Shown here piece after piece: positions 4,927 through 5,316 of a stretch of 5,316 nucleotides of DNA; the stretch's first letter is position 1, and each line of letters opens with the position of its first letter. Source of the stretch: Myxococcales bacterium. Its GTDB lineage: Bacteria > Myxococcota > Polyangia > Fen-1088. The position numbers and the translations under genes were made by a program. The stretch covers positions 1 through 5,316 of the forward strand of contig PMCR01000394.1 of NCBI GenBank assembly GCA_003155465.1, written 5' to 3'. The notes under the pieces were generated by a model. The model was not told the origin of the DNA, searched no databases, and was given only the letters and a program-made list of their open reading frames with translations.

Positions 4927-5316
4927 CTAGTTTGCTGTGGGTGACACCAGTCGTCCGCCCACATCGACCTCGTTGATTTTCACGTTGTTGCCAGTGGCTG
5001 AAGTGGCTTCGAGTTTGACGTACCGGGCGCGAACCGACTCGAACTCGGCCGAAGCCCACCCGGCCAACTGCGAATCGCTCCATTTCCATGTGCCGTCGTA
5101 TCCAGTCTTGAGAGTCACCGGGGAGAATGCTGTGCCATCGGTGCTGTACGAGATGCTGTACCCCGTGATGCGGCCGGTGGTGTCCTTTGATGCTTGCTGG
5201 GGCGCGATCTGGGGCGGTTGGTAGCTCAGCATGTCGATGCCGCTGTAGGTGGTGCCGAGGTCGATGGTCAGGGACTGGGGAGCGGCAGCCGCCGATTGCC
5301 ACACGGTCTCGGTGTA
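4927..5316 (-). CDS. C-terminal F5/8 type C (discoidin-like) domain of a larger, probably secreted protein; 5' end outside window
   Basis: The minus-strand frame enters from the right edge and gives 129 residues before TAG at 4929-4927. The segment beginning YTETVWQS, then SLTIDLGTTYSGIDMLSY, GRITGYSISYSTDG and ESVRARYVKLEATS, ending INEVDVGG, follows the F5/8 type C / galactose-binding-like fold in order: the W-x-S entry, the DLG strand, the Y-x-I-x-x-S-x-D-G strand, the ARYVKLEA strand and the closing strand. This is a carbohydrate-binding module found as a C-terminal appendage on exported glycoside hydrolases (for example alpha-fucosidases) and adhesins. The enzyme or adhesin part lies beyond the right edge, so the full role is unknown. 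An internal GTG at 5304 is not a credible start because the frame continues upstream within the domain. The stop is 19 nt before the sigma gene on the same strand, permitting co-transcription. Confidence 0.82.
   Translation of the reverse strand, partial: YTETVWQSAAAAPQSLTIDLGTTYSGIDMLSYQPPQIAPQQASKDTTGRITGYSISYSTDGTAFSPVTLKTGYDGTWKWSDSQLAGWASAEFESVRARYVKLEATSATGNNVKINEVDVGGRLVSPTAN

Noticed and set aside
4908..4964. Longer sigma start at ATG 4964
   Set aside because: It overlaps the F5/8C gene by 38 bp, has no Shine-Dalgarno sequence and adds residues unlike a sigma N-terminus.

Overview
The window reads as a GC-rich bacterial chromosome segment, most likely from the Myxococcota (Polyangia / Polyangiaceae-like). 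Three things point there: lipoproteins with long Gly/Thr/Ser/Ala 'TGGS/TGGA' linkers, a PD40 propeller lipoprotein, and an ECF-type sigma factor followed by a zinc-finger anti-sigma factor with a periplasmic TPR region. The assignment is inferred from protein style, not from any marker gene. No rRNA, tRNA, CRISPR array, transposase or phage gene was seen.

Layout. (a) 1-683, minus: the N-terminal 227 residues of a secreted lipoprotein whose catalytic domain begins with the GH27 alpha-galactosidase signature MGWNSWN. The rest lies beyond the left edge. The Pro-rich reading on the opposite strand is an antisense artefact. (b) 684-1075: a divergent intergenic region of about 390 bp with no convincing gene. 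(c) 1076-2074, plus: a lipoprotein built from about five PD40/WD40-like blades. (d) A 23-bp gap between converging genes. (e) 4907 down to 2098, minus: a compact three-gene unit of ECF-like sigma factor, zinc-binding transmembrane anti-sigma factor with a TPR-like periplasmic part, and a predicted outer-membrane beta-barrel protein with its own periplasmic N-terminal domain. The first two genes overlap by ATGA and the next gap is 9 nt. (f) 4927-5316, minus: the last 129 residues of a protein ending in an F5/8 type C (discoidin-like) carbohydrate-binding domain. Its stop is only 19 nt before the sigma start, so it may belong to the same transcript.

How it may work together. The sigma factor would be held at the inner membrane by the anti-sigma factor. 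The anti-sigma TPR region and the N-terminal domain of the barrel protein should both face the periplasm. This suggests a cell-surface signalling relay from outer-membrane barrel to periplasmic domain to TPR anti-sigma to sigma, without any visible TonB/FecR-type parts. The flanking F5/8C and GH27 proteins hint at a link to extracellular glycans, but this is inference from context. The relay is the most interesting hypothesis in the window. The individual protein families are recognisable, but the barrel protein has no function I can name.
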